Shown here: piece by piece, positions 8,367-15,856 of the stretch
Layout of the letters: every line of letters starts with the position of its first letter
Position numbering within the stretch: the stretch's first letter is position 1
Assembly (NCBI RefSeq): GCF_001667315.1
Contig: NZ_LZHT01000009.1
Coordinates: 124,001 to 188,000, forward strand
Direction of reading: 5' to 3'
DNA length: 64,000 nt
Origin: Mycobacterium sp. 852002-10029_SCH5224772
Lineage (GTDB): Bacteria > Actinomycetota > Actinomycetes > Mycobacteriales > Mycobacteriaceae
The notes under the pieces: generated by a model
Database searches by the model: none
Told to the model about the DNA's origin: nothing
Seen by the model: the letters and a program-made list of their open reading frames with translations, nothing else
Made by a program: the position numbers and the translations under genes

Positions 8367-9824
8367 GTGCACGACGATCGACTGCTGACTGTCGGCCAGA
8401 CGTGCTGGCGCACCGCGCGAGCCGAAAAGTTCGCCCCCATCATCGATGCGGCCGACTACTTCAAACACGTCAAGGCGGCGATGCTGCGCGCCCGCCACCG
8501 AATCATGCTGATCGGCTGGGACTTCGACTCCAGGGTGACATTCGAGCGCGGCAACAAGACATTGCCCGGTCCAAACCAGCTGGGCGCCTTCCTCTATTGG
8601 ATGCTGTGGAAACGGCCGGGTCTGGATATCTACCTACTGAAGTCCAATTTGCGCCTGCTCCCGGCGTTCGATGGCCTCTGGTTCGGGCTTGCCCCGGTAT
8701 CGCTGGTGAACCAGATCAGCAGTAAGCGCATGCATTTCGCCATCGACGGCGTCCACCCGCTCGGCTCGGTGCATCATCAGAAAATCGTGGTCGTCGACGA
8801 CGCGGTGGCATTCTGCGGCGGCATCGACCTCACCCTCGACCGATGGGACAACCGCGCCCATGAGCATGTCAGCCGTCAGCGCCGTACGGGGACCCGCAGC
8901 TATGGGCCGCGGCACGACGTCGGAGCCGCGGTTGACGGTGCGGCGGCGCGGGCCCTTGGCGAGCAGGCGTTGGCGCGGTGGCAGACCGCGACGAAGGAAT
9001 CGTTGGCGCCGGCGCAGGCGCGGCACAGCGCCTGGCCGAGCAAGCTGAAACCGAGCCTGCGCAACGTCGATGTCGGGATCGCGCTCACCCTGCCCGAACT
9101 GGACGATCGGCCCGAGGTCCGCGAGGTGGAGGCGCTCAACCTAGCCGCCATAGCGGCGGCCCGCGACACCATCTATGTGGAGAACCAATACCTGGCGTCG
9201 CGCACCATTGCGGAGGCGCTGGCCGCGCGGCTGCGGGAAGGCGACGGCCCGGAGATCGTCATCGTGCTTGCCCGTAAGGGCAACAACCCGCTGGAGCGGG
9301 GAACGATGGACAGCGCACGCCACCGCCTGCTTCAACAGCTGTGGGAGGCCGACGGGCATGACCGGTTGGGCATCTACTGGCCGGTGACCGACCGCGGCGC
9401 GCCGATCTACATCCATTCGAAGGTGCTGGTGGTCGACGATCGGCTGCTGCGGATCGGATCGTCGAATTTCAACAACCGCTCGATGGGGTTCGACAGCGAA
9501 TGCGATGTGGCCATCGAGGCGCGGCCGGACCTTTCCGAGCACGAGGACATACGTCGCGAAATCGCCGCGGTGCGAAACGGTTTGATGGCCGAGCACCTCG
9601 GCGTGTCGCGTGAAGAACTCGAAGAAGCGATCGCCGAACACCGATCGGTGCGTAAGGCCATCGAGGCACTGCGGGGCGACGGCAAGACCTTGCAGCCCTT
9701 CACCGAGAGCACTGTGGCCAATGAGGCGGGCCCGCTGGCCGAGAACGAGCTGATGGATCCCGACCACGTGCCACGGTCGCTGAGCCGAAGCGTGCAACGC
9801 TTCATCACCGGCCTGCGGGGCTAA
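8367..9824 (+). CDS. Phospholipase D-type enzyme (two HKD motifs; cardiolipin-synthase-like)
   Basis: A 485-residue protein with two phospholipase D catalytic motifs: HHQKIVVVDD (H137, K139, D144) and, in the C-terminal half, HSKVLVVDD followed by GSSNFNNRSMGFDSE. Together they form the two-histidine active site that makes and resolves a phosphatidyl-enzyme intermediate. No signal peptide is present and only weak hydrophobic stretches (about 72-95) could touch the membrane. The residues between the motifs (about 165-185, RQRRTGTRSYGPRHDV) are typical of the PLD-like transphosphatidylase group. The start is GTG at 8367. Cardiolipin synthesis or phospholipid hydrolysis are both possible. Monocistronic by position. 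Confidence 0.85.
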   Translation: MHDDRLLTVGQTCWRTARAEKFAPIIDAADYFKHVKAAMLRARHRIMLIGWDFDSRVTFERGNKTLPGPNQLGAFLYWMLWKRPGLDIYLLKSNLRLLPAFDGLWFGLAPVSLVNQISSKRMHFAIDGVHPLGSVHHQKIVVVDDAVAFCGGIDLTLDRWDNRAHEHVSRQRRTGTRSYGPRHDVGAAVDGAAARALGEQALARWQTATKESLAPAQARHSAWPSKLKPSLRNVDVGIALTLPELDDRPEVREVEALNLAAIAAARDTIYVENQYLASRTIAEALAARLREGDGPEIVIVLARKGNNPLERGTMDSARHRLLQQLWEADGHDRLGIYWPVTDRGAPIYIHSKVLVVDDRLLRIGSSNFNNRSMGFDSECDVAIEARPDLSEHEDIRREIAAVRNGLMAEHLGVSREELEEAIAEHRSVRKAIEALRGDGKTLQPFTESTVANEAGPLAENELMDPDHVPRSLSRSVQRFITGLRG

Positions 9825-9905
9825 CCCGCCGGCGATTTGGGTGTGAGTCGCGTCGGACTCGGCCTAGTGTGGGCAGAAGTGCCAGTGGACTAAGGACGAG
9901 CACCA

Positions 9906-10769
9906 ATGAGCATCGACGACGAATCCATCACCACGCTGGAAGACCTTCGGGGCGATCTGGCGCAGCGGTACAAGCGGACGCCTACCGGCGGAAGTTCGGT
10001 CGACAACGCGCTCGTCGAGGCCGACATGGCGGCGCTCGACCGCGACGGCTATGTCATTTGGGAGCATCTGCTCAGCGCCGAGGAATGCGCGCAGATCCGT
10101 GAGGTCGTGCGACCGCAGCTCGGGCATACCGGACGCAACTCGTTCGAGGGCCGGCGTACCCAGCGGATCTACAGCGTGCTCAGTAGGACACGGGTGTGTG
10201 ATCGGCTTGTCGATCATCCTCGGGTGCTGGCGGTGCTGGATCGGCTGTTGATGCCCAATTACCTGCTTTCGGCGTTGCAGGCCATCAACATTCAGCCCGG
10301 CGAGGCCGCGCAACTGGCTCACCATGACGACGGCTTCTATCCGATCCCGCGTCCCCGGGCGCCGCTGGCGGCCGCCACGATCTGGGCGATCGACGACTTC
10401 GCCGCCGACAACGGCGCCACGGTCCTCTACCCGGGCAGCCACCGCTGGGGCAAGCGCCGGCCGGGCTCCGACGACCAGGCGTTGCCCGTCGTGATGCCCG
10501 CCGGTTCGTGCGTCTTGTTCGTCGGGACCCTGTGGCATGGCGGAGGCGCCAACAACACCACCCGCGAGCGCCTGGCCATCACCGCCCAATACTGTGAACC
10601 CTGGCTACGGCCGATGGAGGCCTATACGTTGTCGGTGTCACGCGACATCGCGCGCAAGGTCTCCGATGACATTCGCCGCATGCTCGGCTACAGCATCCAC
10701 CCGCCGTTCGTCGGCAATGTTGACGGCTTGCATCCGTTGCGGCTGTTGGGATCTGGGCCTGAGTCGTAG
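9906..10769 (+). CDS. Phytanoyl-CoA dioxygenase (PhyH)-family Fe(II)/2-oxoglutarate enzyme
   Basis: A 287-residue protein with the PhyH double-stranded beta-helix. Visible landmarks are DRDGYVIWEHLLSAEECAQI at the entry to the fold, the iron-binding HxD within AHHDDGFYPI, YPGSHRWG, and the distal histidine in LWHGGG followed by NTTRERLAI, whose Arg would bind 2-oxoglutarate. The substrate is unknown; family members hydroxylate acyl-CoAs, ectoine and other small molecules. ATG start with GGACGAG upstream. Stands alone between the PLD-type gene and a DUF2505 gene on the same strand. Confidence 0.85.
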   Translation: MSIDDESITTLEDLRGDLAQRYKRTPTGGSSVDNALVEADMAALDRDGYVIWEHLLSAEECAQIREVVRPQLGHTGRNSFEGRRTQRIYSVLSRTRVCDRLVDHPRVLAVLDRLLMPNYLLSALQAINIQPGEAAQLAHHDDGFYPIPRPRAPLAAATIWAIDDFAADNGATVLYPGSHRWGKRRPGSDDQALPVVMPAGSCVLFVGTLWHGGGANNTTRERLAITAQYCEPWLRPMEAYTLSVSRDIARKVSDDIRRMLGYSIHPPFVGNVDGLHPLRLLGSGPES

Positions 10770-10824
10770 GTCGAAGACAGCTTCACCGCCACTTGAGATC
10801 CGGCGTCTGCAAGAATGATCCGAT

Positions 10825-11331
10825 ATGTCGCGCTCATTCGACGTCTTGACCGAGTCGCCCGCCAGTGTCGAGCAAATTCATGCCGCGTTCGGCCGCGAGG
10901 ACTATTGGCTGGCGCGCATCGCCGCCGGGGCCGCCGACACCACGTTGGATTCACTCGACGCCGACGCCGACGGCACGGTGATAGTGCGCACGACCCAGCG
11001 CTTGGGCCGTCAGCTCCTGCCCGGGCTGGTCGCCAAATTCGTTACCGGCGAGGTGAAGATCGTGCAGACCGAGACGTGGCGACCGGACGCTGAGCGCCAG
11101 GTACGCGGGCAGGTCAGCGTCTCGGCGTCGGGCGGATTGGGATCAGGCCACGCGGAAACGTGGCTCGCGCCGATGAACGGCAGCGGCTCGCAACTGCGCG
11201 CCGTCTTTCAGGTGAACGTCAAAATCCCGTTGGTGGGCGGCAAACTCGAGAAATCCATCGGAGCCGGCTTGGCAGGGGGCATCCCCGAAATGCTGCGCTT
11301 CACCACCACGTGGATCGCCGAAAACACGTAA
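10825..11331 (+). CDS. DUF2505 (START-like) protein
   Basis: A 168-residue soluble protein matching the mycobacterial DUF2505 family, a helix-grip fold related to polyketide cyclase/START ligand-binding domains. Recognisable parts are SFDVLTESPASVEQIHAAF at the N-terminus, the central VKIVQTETW strand and a C-terminal helix ending RFTTTWIAEN. Ligand and role are unknown. It lies 55 bp after the PhyH-type gene. Confidence 0.8.
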   Translation: MSRSFDVLTESPASVEQIHAAFGREDYWLARIAAGAADTTLDSLDADADGTVIVRTTQRLGRQLLPGLVAKFVTGEVKIVQTETWRPDAERQVRGQVSVSASGGLGSGHAETWLAPMNGSGSQLRAVFQVNVKIPLVGGKLEKSIGAGLAGGIPEMLRFTTTWIAENT

Positions 11332-11444
11332 AGCTCGCTCCACCGTCCGGCATCAGCCACGGCGACAGGGATCGTCCAAGCCGCGGTCCATGACAGGAGA
11401 TTAAGCGCCCTCCACCTGCGGCGCGGCCGTTCCGCCGTTGCCGG

Positions 11445-12302
11445 TCAGAACGTTTTGCCGTGCATCTCGGCCAGCGCGTGAATCTGCTCGAGGTAATGCT
11501 CGAGCGAATGGTGGATGAACCTGGCCGACAATGTGGTGGTTCCCGCGGCGGCGATGGTGTGCAGCGTGTCCTCGGTCATCCCCGGCTCCCCCGCCGGGTC
11601 CAGCGGTTGATCGGCGGGCAAGACGACCTCGAAGCCGTCCGGCAGCTCTCGCGCCCGCAACCACTCGGCGGCGGTGGCGATGGACACGTAGTACGGACAC
11701 CAGCCGTCGGCGAGAGTGAGCGCACGGCGCAACGACCGCTTGGTGCGCCCGCCGACCCAGATCGGCATATGCGGTTGCAGCGCACAGGGATCGATGGTGA
11801 GCCCGCCGAAGGAGTAGTACTCGCCCTCGTAGACCGGCTCATTGCTGGGCAATGCCGCCCGCAACGCCTTCAGGGCGTCATCGGCACGATCACCGCGGTC
11901 GTCGAACGGCGCGCCCAGCAGGTCGAATTCCTCCTTGAGGCTTCCGACGCCGACGCCCAGAATCACCCGACCGCCGCTGACATGATCCAATGTGCCATAA
12001 CGCTTTACGATCGCGAGTGGGTGGTGATAGCCGAGCACCAGGGTCATCGTGACGAGACGGATCTGGCTGGTGCGCGCGGACACGTACCCGAGTGTGGCCA
12101 GCGGGTCCCAGTACCGGGAGCCGCGCCGCGCGGCCTCCGCCGACGGTATGCCGATGTGCTCGCTGCAGGTGAGATGGTGATAGCCGAGCCTGTCCGCCGC
12201 CTCGGCGACGCGACCGATGTCGTCGATCGTGGCAGTCTTCTCCCACGTCAACGCGGCGCCGGCGACGTTCGTGACGACGGGTGTCGCGATGCCGAGTTTC
12301 AA
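11445..12302 (-). CDS. LLM-class F420-dependent oxidoreductase (Rieske operon)
   Basis: A 285-residue luciferase-like protein: EHIGIPSAEAARRG after the first barrel strands, IRLVTMTLVLGYHHP, GGRVILGVGVGSLKEEF and MPIWVGG. It is the last of four minus-strand genes that overlap or nearly abut, sharing 4 bp with the TauD-type gene (11445-12302 against 12299-13129), so translation is coupled. It probably performs a reductive or monooxygenase step on the product of the two oxygenases upstream. The cofactor (F420 or FMN) cannot be told from sequence alone. Confidence 0.85.
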   Translation of the reverse strand: MKLGIATPVVTNVAGAALTWEKTATIDDIGRVAEAADRLGYHHLTCSEHIGIPSAEAARRGSRYWDPLATLGYVSARTSQIRLVTMTLVLGYHHPLAIVKRYGTLDHVSGGRVILGVGVGSLKEEFDLLGAPFDDRGDRADDALKALRAALPSNEPVYEGEYYSFGGLTIDPCALQPHMPIWVGGRTKRSLRRALTLADGWCPYYVSIATAAEWLRARELPDGFEVVLPADQPLDPAGEPGMTEDTLHTIAAAGTTTLSARFIHHSLEHYLEQIHALAEMHGKTF

Positions 12303-13129
12303 TCCAGCGGCTCTTCACCCGCAAGGACCGTGCGGTGCATGAGGCGACCGCTGTCGGCGGCGTATGGCAGCGCCCGGTGCATGGTCCCGGTGTTGTCCCA
12401 CATGAGCAGGTCGCCCAGTTGCCACTCATGGCGGTAGACGTAGCGCGGTTGAGTCGCCCAGTCTCGAAGACGCGCAAGCAATGCGCGGCTTTCCTCCACC
12501 GGAAGATCGATCACATAATCCGCCGTCGCACCGAGTAGTAACGATTTGCGCCCGGATTGGTGCGTCCACACCATCGGGCAGGACTTCGTGGGGGATTTCT
12601 GCCAGAACGCGATCTCCTCGTAGCTCATCTCGGGCCGCACGTAGTACTGCGAACGCTCCGCACTATGAACCACGCGAAGACCGGCGATCGCCTCCTTGTC
12701 GGCCGTCGGCAAGTCCTCGTAGGCCGCGTAGGTGTTGCAGAACTCGGTCTGACCACCGGAGTCGGACAGCTTCATCGCCCGCAACAGGGTGGCCAGATTC
12801 GGATAGGGCTGCAGCGAGCCGTCGAAATGCCAGAACAGCGAGCCTTTCAAGTACTCGGCCCGCTGATTCACGTTGGTGTCAAGCGAAATCTTGTAGATCC
12901 CGCCCTCTCCCTCGTTCTGCACAATGCTGCCAAGGGTTTTCGCGATCGCGACCTGCTGCTCGTCGCTGATCTGCAGTCCACGAAAGAAGACCACCCCACG
13001 CTGCTCGAGCGTTTCGCGGATCGTCTCCGCCTCGCGACCGCTGAGGAGGGTGTCCAGATCGGTCCTTATCTCGCTGCCGATCAACGGTGTGCAGTCGATG
13101 ACCTCGAGTCGTGTCGTGGAGAGTCCCAT
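12299..13129 (-). CDS. TauD/TfdA-family Fe(II)/2-oxoglutarate dioxygenase
   Basis: A 276-residue dioxygenase. The iron ligands are the HxD of FWHFDGS and the distal His of GTMHRALPY; the 2-oxoglutarate-binding Arg is in LMHRTVL. GVVFFRGLQISDEQQ at the N-terminus and LLMWDNTGTMHRA near the end are typical of the TauD/TfdA fold. The substrate is unknown. It lies 3 bp downstream of the 107-aa gene and overlaps the LLM gene by 4 bp, as the third gene of the Rieske operon. Confidence 0.88.
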   Translation of the reverse strand: MGLSTTRLEVIDCTPLIGSEIRTDLDTLLSGREAETIRETLEQRGVVFFRGLQISDEQQVAIAKTLGSIVQNEGEGGIYKISLDTNVNQRAEYLKGSLFWHFDGSLQPYPNLATLLRAMKLSDSGGQTEFCNTYAAYEDLPTADKEAIAGLRVVHSAERSQYYVRPEMSYEEIAFWQKSPTKSCPMVWTHQSGRKSLLLGATADYVIDLPVEESRALLARLRDWATQPRYVYRHEWQLGDLLMWDNTGTMHRALPYAADSGRLMHRTVLAGEEPLD

Positions 13130-13132
13130 GTG

Positions 13133-13456
13133 TCAGCTCAGCCTCGTGAGAATGGTGTTGGCCGAATGCTTTACCCGCGGCTGCCGCCACAGCTCCACCG
13201 CCAACGAGACGGTGATCAACGAATACAGCAGGTTGCGCAGGTTCGCGACGTCCTCGGGCAGCGGCTCGGAATAGTCGAACTTGTCGATATAGGCGACCGC
13301 CTCCTCGGCGTGAGGAAATGCCGCATCGTAGAACGCCTGTATCTCGGCCATGGAGCTGTTCACACGCTTCACGTAGCGCTCGTGCCCATCCTCGATGGCC
13401 CACTCGGGCACCAAATGCTCGAGGGCCGAGAACTCTTGCGGCAAAAGAGCGTTCAT
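13133..13456 (-). CDS. Unknown 107-aa protein of the Rieske/TauD operon
   Basis: A small soluble, probably helical protein (107 residues) with several aromatic and acidic residues (EWAIEDGHERYVKR, FYDAAFPHAEEAVAYIDKF). I recognise no domain. Its start overlaps the Rieske gene stop by 4 bp and its stop lies 3 bp before the TauD-type start, so it is certainly part of the operon. It could be an accessory subunit of the oxygenase or a small enzyme; nothing in the sequence decides this. Confidence 0.75.
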   Translation of the reverse strand: MNALLPQEFSALEHLVPEWAIEDGHERYVKRVNSSMAEIQAFYDAAFPHAEEAVAYIDKFDYSEPLPEDVANLRNLLYSLITVSLAVELWRQPRVKHSANTILTRLS

Positions 13457-14736
13457 CGGCCCGCCTTCGCCCTCTCGCCCGCCTCCACGTAGTCACCCAC
13501 CACCTTGTGCAGATGGCGTAACAGGATCTCCTCGTCATTCATCGTGAAATGCGTGAGCGCACCGCTGTTCAGCATCGCCTGTAACCCTTCCGACGGGCTG
13601 GCGTCTTCCAGGATGATGTCGTTGAGGAAAGTCACGGTCAGCTCTTGTCCCAGCCGCTCTTTGTGCGTCGTGGGTGGCTGATAAAACATCTCGGCTTCAA
13701 AGATGTGCGAGTGCGGGCCCGTCGGCCAATGTGTGTGGGTGCTGAACCCGGATGAACCGAAGATGACCACGAAGTTCGGAAAGAACTGGTACGAGTCGAA
13801 ACCGTACTTCTCCGAACGAGTGGGATTGAGCCCGGCCGGCATCGACCCGCGATCGGCGCGCTTGTTCCACGGGCCCGCCGCGCTGGCTTCCATCACGCAT
13901 TCAATGGGTTTGGAGTACGGCGTCTTCTGCGACGGCTCTCCGGCGAACGAAAACATCCGGTGTGGGCCTTTGAGCTGGTAGGCCAGCGCGTCGGTAAACG
14001 GGTTCGGCTGGTCGAACGCATCTCGGGCCTCCGCGGTGAGGGCGCCGAACGAGGATGCGTGCAGATACGGGCCGTGGTAACTCTCCGCGAACCCATCGAC
14101 GAAAATCTTCCAGTTGCACTGCAATTCGACTTTGAACCGATACACCTGGTGTGGCCCGGCGAACGGATATCCTTCGATACCGTGGGCGAGCTCGCCGAGG
14201 TAGGACCGCAGCGGCTCGGTGTTGTCCGGGTTGAGGTTGATGAAGATGAAGCCTTCCCACACCTCGCATTGAATCGCCGGCACCCGGCAGGCATCGGCGT
14301 CGAAGTCGAGTAGCAGATCCTTGCGCGTGGCCGCGTGCAGTGAGCCGTCCAGCTTGTAGCGCCAGCCGTGGAACCGGCAGTACAGCACAGGGGCGCGACC
14401 CTGCACCTCCTGGAACGGATCGTCCTCCCACAGCATCTTGTTGCCGCGGTGCGGACAGATGTTGTGGAAGGCGCGGATAACGTTGTCCTTGCCCCGAACG
14501 ATGATGATCGACGTGTCGAGGAACCTCAGCTCGCGGGTGAAGTAGCTTCCCGACTTCGGCACCCGCTCAACCCGTCCGACGTAGAGCCAGGTTTTCTTGA
14601 AGACGTGCTCGCGTTCCTTCTCATAGAACTCCGTTGAGACGCAGTCCTCGAGTGACACTGGGCCGCGGCCCAATTCGGGATAGGCATCGGTCCAATGCCC
14701 GCTTGACGGCTTCGTCACCAGGACGTCCTGACTCAT
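13453..14736 (-). CDS. Rieske non-haem iron ring-hydroxylating oxygenase, alpha subunit type
   Basis: A 427-residue oxygenase. The N-terminal Rieske domain has CPHRGNK and, about 17 residues on, CRFHGW, giving the C-x-H / C-x2-H ligands of a 2Fe-2S cluster. The C-terminal catalytic domain has ESYHGPYLHASS, supplying the two His of the mononuclear iron site. The frame is open 35 codons further to 14841, but the ATG at 14736 has a strong GGAGGAGG ribosome site and leaves room for the regulatory dyad, so I use it. No reductase or ferredoxin gene is next to it, so electrons must come from elsewhere. First gene of a four-gene coupled operon divergent from a LysR regulator. Confidence 0.9.
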   Translation of the reverse strand: MSQDVLVTKPSSGHWTDAYPELGRGPVSLEDCVSTEFYEKEREHVFKKTWLYVGRVERVPKSGSYFTRELRFLDTSIIIVRGKDNVIRAFHNICPHRGNKMLWEDDPFQEVQGRAPVLYCRFHGWRYKLDGSLHAATRKDLLLDFDADACRVPAIQCEVWEGFIFINLNPDNTEPLRSYLGELAHGIEGYPFAGPHQVYRFKVELQCNWKIFVDGFAESYHGPYLHASSFGALTAEARDAFDQPNPFTDALAYQLKGPHRMFSFAGEPSQKTPYSKPIECVMEASAAGPWNKRADRGSMPAGLNPTRSEKYGFDSYQFFPNFVVIFGSSGFSTHTHWPTGPHSHIFEAEMFYQPPTTHKERLGQELTVTFLNDIILEDASPSEGLQAMLNSGALTHFTMNDEEILLRHLHKVVGDYVEAGERAKAGR

Positions 14737-14797
14737 CGGGCCCTCCTCCGCCTCTCGGCCGAAGGTAGCACTTGACCAAATACGCAAATAGGCCTTC

Positions 14798-14820
14798 AAT
14801 TGCAACACCCTGTTGCAATT
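14798..14820. promoter_or_regulatory. Perfect LysR-type operator dyad
   Basis: AATTGCAAC, 5 bp, GTTGCAATT: a perfect 23-bp inverted repeat containing the T-N11-A core of LysR sites. It sits midway between the Rieske ATG (14736) and the LysR ATG (14833), where an autoregulating LysR activator would bind. Confidence 0.75.
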
Positions 14821-14832
14821 CTGGAACACCAC

Positions 14833-15753
14833 ATGGAACAAAACCTGCCGTTCGACCTCGACGCCTTGCTGGTGTTCGGCAAAGTGGTCGAGTGCCGCAG
14901 CCTGTCGAAGGCGGCGGCGCTGCTGGGCATGCCCAAGTCAACCGTCAGCCGCAAGCTCAGCAAGCTCGAATCGGACCTGGGCATCAAGCTGCTGCGCAAG
15001 AATACGCACCAGCTCACCGTCACGGATCTGGGCGAGAAGATCTACAGCCACGGCGTGAACATCCTGGCCGAGGCCAACGGGGTACGGGCGCTGGTGGAGG
15101 GCAGCAAGCTAGAGCCACAGGGCGAGTTGCGCGTCGCCATCCCGGTCTTTGTCGGCATCGACTACGCGTCGCGCGTCGGCGCCAAATTTTTGCAGCAGTA
15201 CCCGCACTCACGGCTGGACATCCGGTTGGTGGACAACGTCGTTCATCCCGTTCACGACGGATTCGACGTGGTTTTCGGTACCGGGCCGCTGCAAGACTCC
15301 ACGCTGATCGCGCGCAAGGTCTTCAGCCTCGAACTCTTCCTCTGCGCATCGCCCGACTTCCTGCACCAACTACCCGAGCCCATCACCGCTCCGACACAGT
15401 TGGACACCGTGCCGTTCATCGACTGCGGGGTCAGTGAGGGGCCGCGCAAGCTCACCGTCGCAAAGAACAAGCGGCGCCATGAGCTCTCGCCGATGATTCG
15501 TGCACGCGCCAACAACTTTCAGGTGTGCAAGCAATACATCCTGCACGGACTCGGTATCGGGGCGATGCCAAGCCAGATCATCGTCACGACCGAATTGCGG
15601 GAGGGCAGCATCGTGCCGGTGCTGCCGGACTGGCACCTCGAGCAGTTGGATGTGTACATGATCCATCCCTTCCAGCTTTCGTTCTCCACGTTGATCAGCG
15701 CGTTCTATGAGACGGCGTGCGACATCATCACCGAGAACACGGCGCGAAGCTGA
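14833..15753 (+). CDS. LysR-family transcriptional regulator
   Basis: A 306-residue LysR protein. The winged helix occupies the first 60 residues (LDALLVFGKVVECRSLSKAA, PKSTVSRKLSKLESDLG), followed by a periplasmic-binding-like effector domain (ELRVAIPVFVGIDYASRV, FDVVFGTGPL, CKQYILHGLGIGAMP). An upstream TTG at 14800 would add 11 residues but falls inside the palindromic operator, so the ATG at 14833 is preferred. Divergent from the Rieske operon, which it probably activates in response to a substrate or intermediate. Confidence 0.9.
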   Translation: MEQNLPFDLDALLVFGKVVECRSLSKAAALLGMPKSTVSRKLSKLESDLGIKLLRKNTHQLTVTDLGEKIYSHGVNILAEANGVRALVEGSKLEPQGELRVAIPVFVGIDYASRVGAKFLQQYPHSRLDIRLVDNVVHPVHDGFDVVFGTGPLQDSTLIARKVFSLELFLCASPDFLHQLPEPITAPTQLDTVPFIDCGVSEGPRKLTVAKNKRRHELSPMIRARANNFQVCKQYILHGLGIGAMPSQIIVTTELREGSIVPVLPDWHLEQLDVYMIHPFQLSFSTLISAFYETACDIITENTARS

Positions 15754-15856
15754 GGTTCTGACCCGCCCGCCTCGGATCAACCGGGCGGCGAAACCGACTA
15801 ATTTCACAGATAAAGCGAAAAAATGAACGTTTGCTGGCGGTGGGTCCAATACTTAT

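Noticed and set aside
14800..14832. TTG start for the LysR gene, adding 11 residues
   Set aside because: The extra codons fall within the perfect operator dyad and the ATG at 14833 gives the normal LysR N-terminus.
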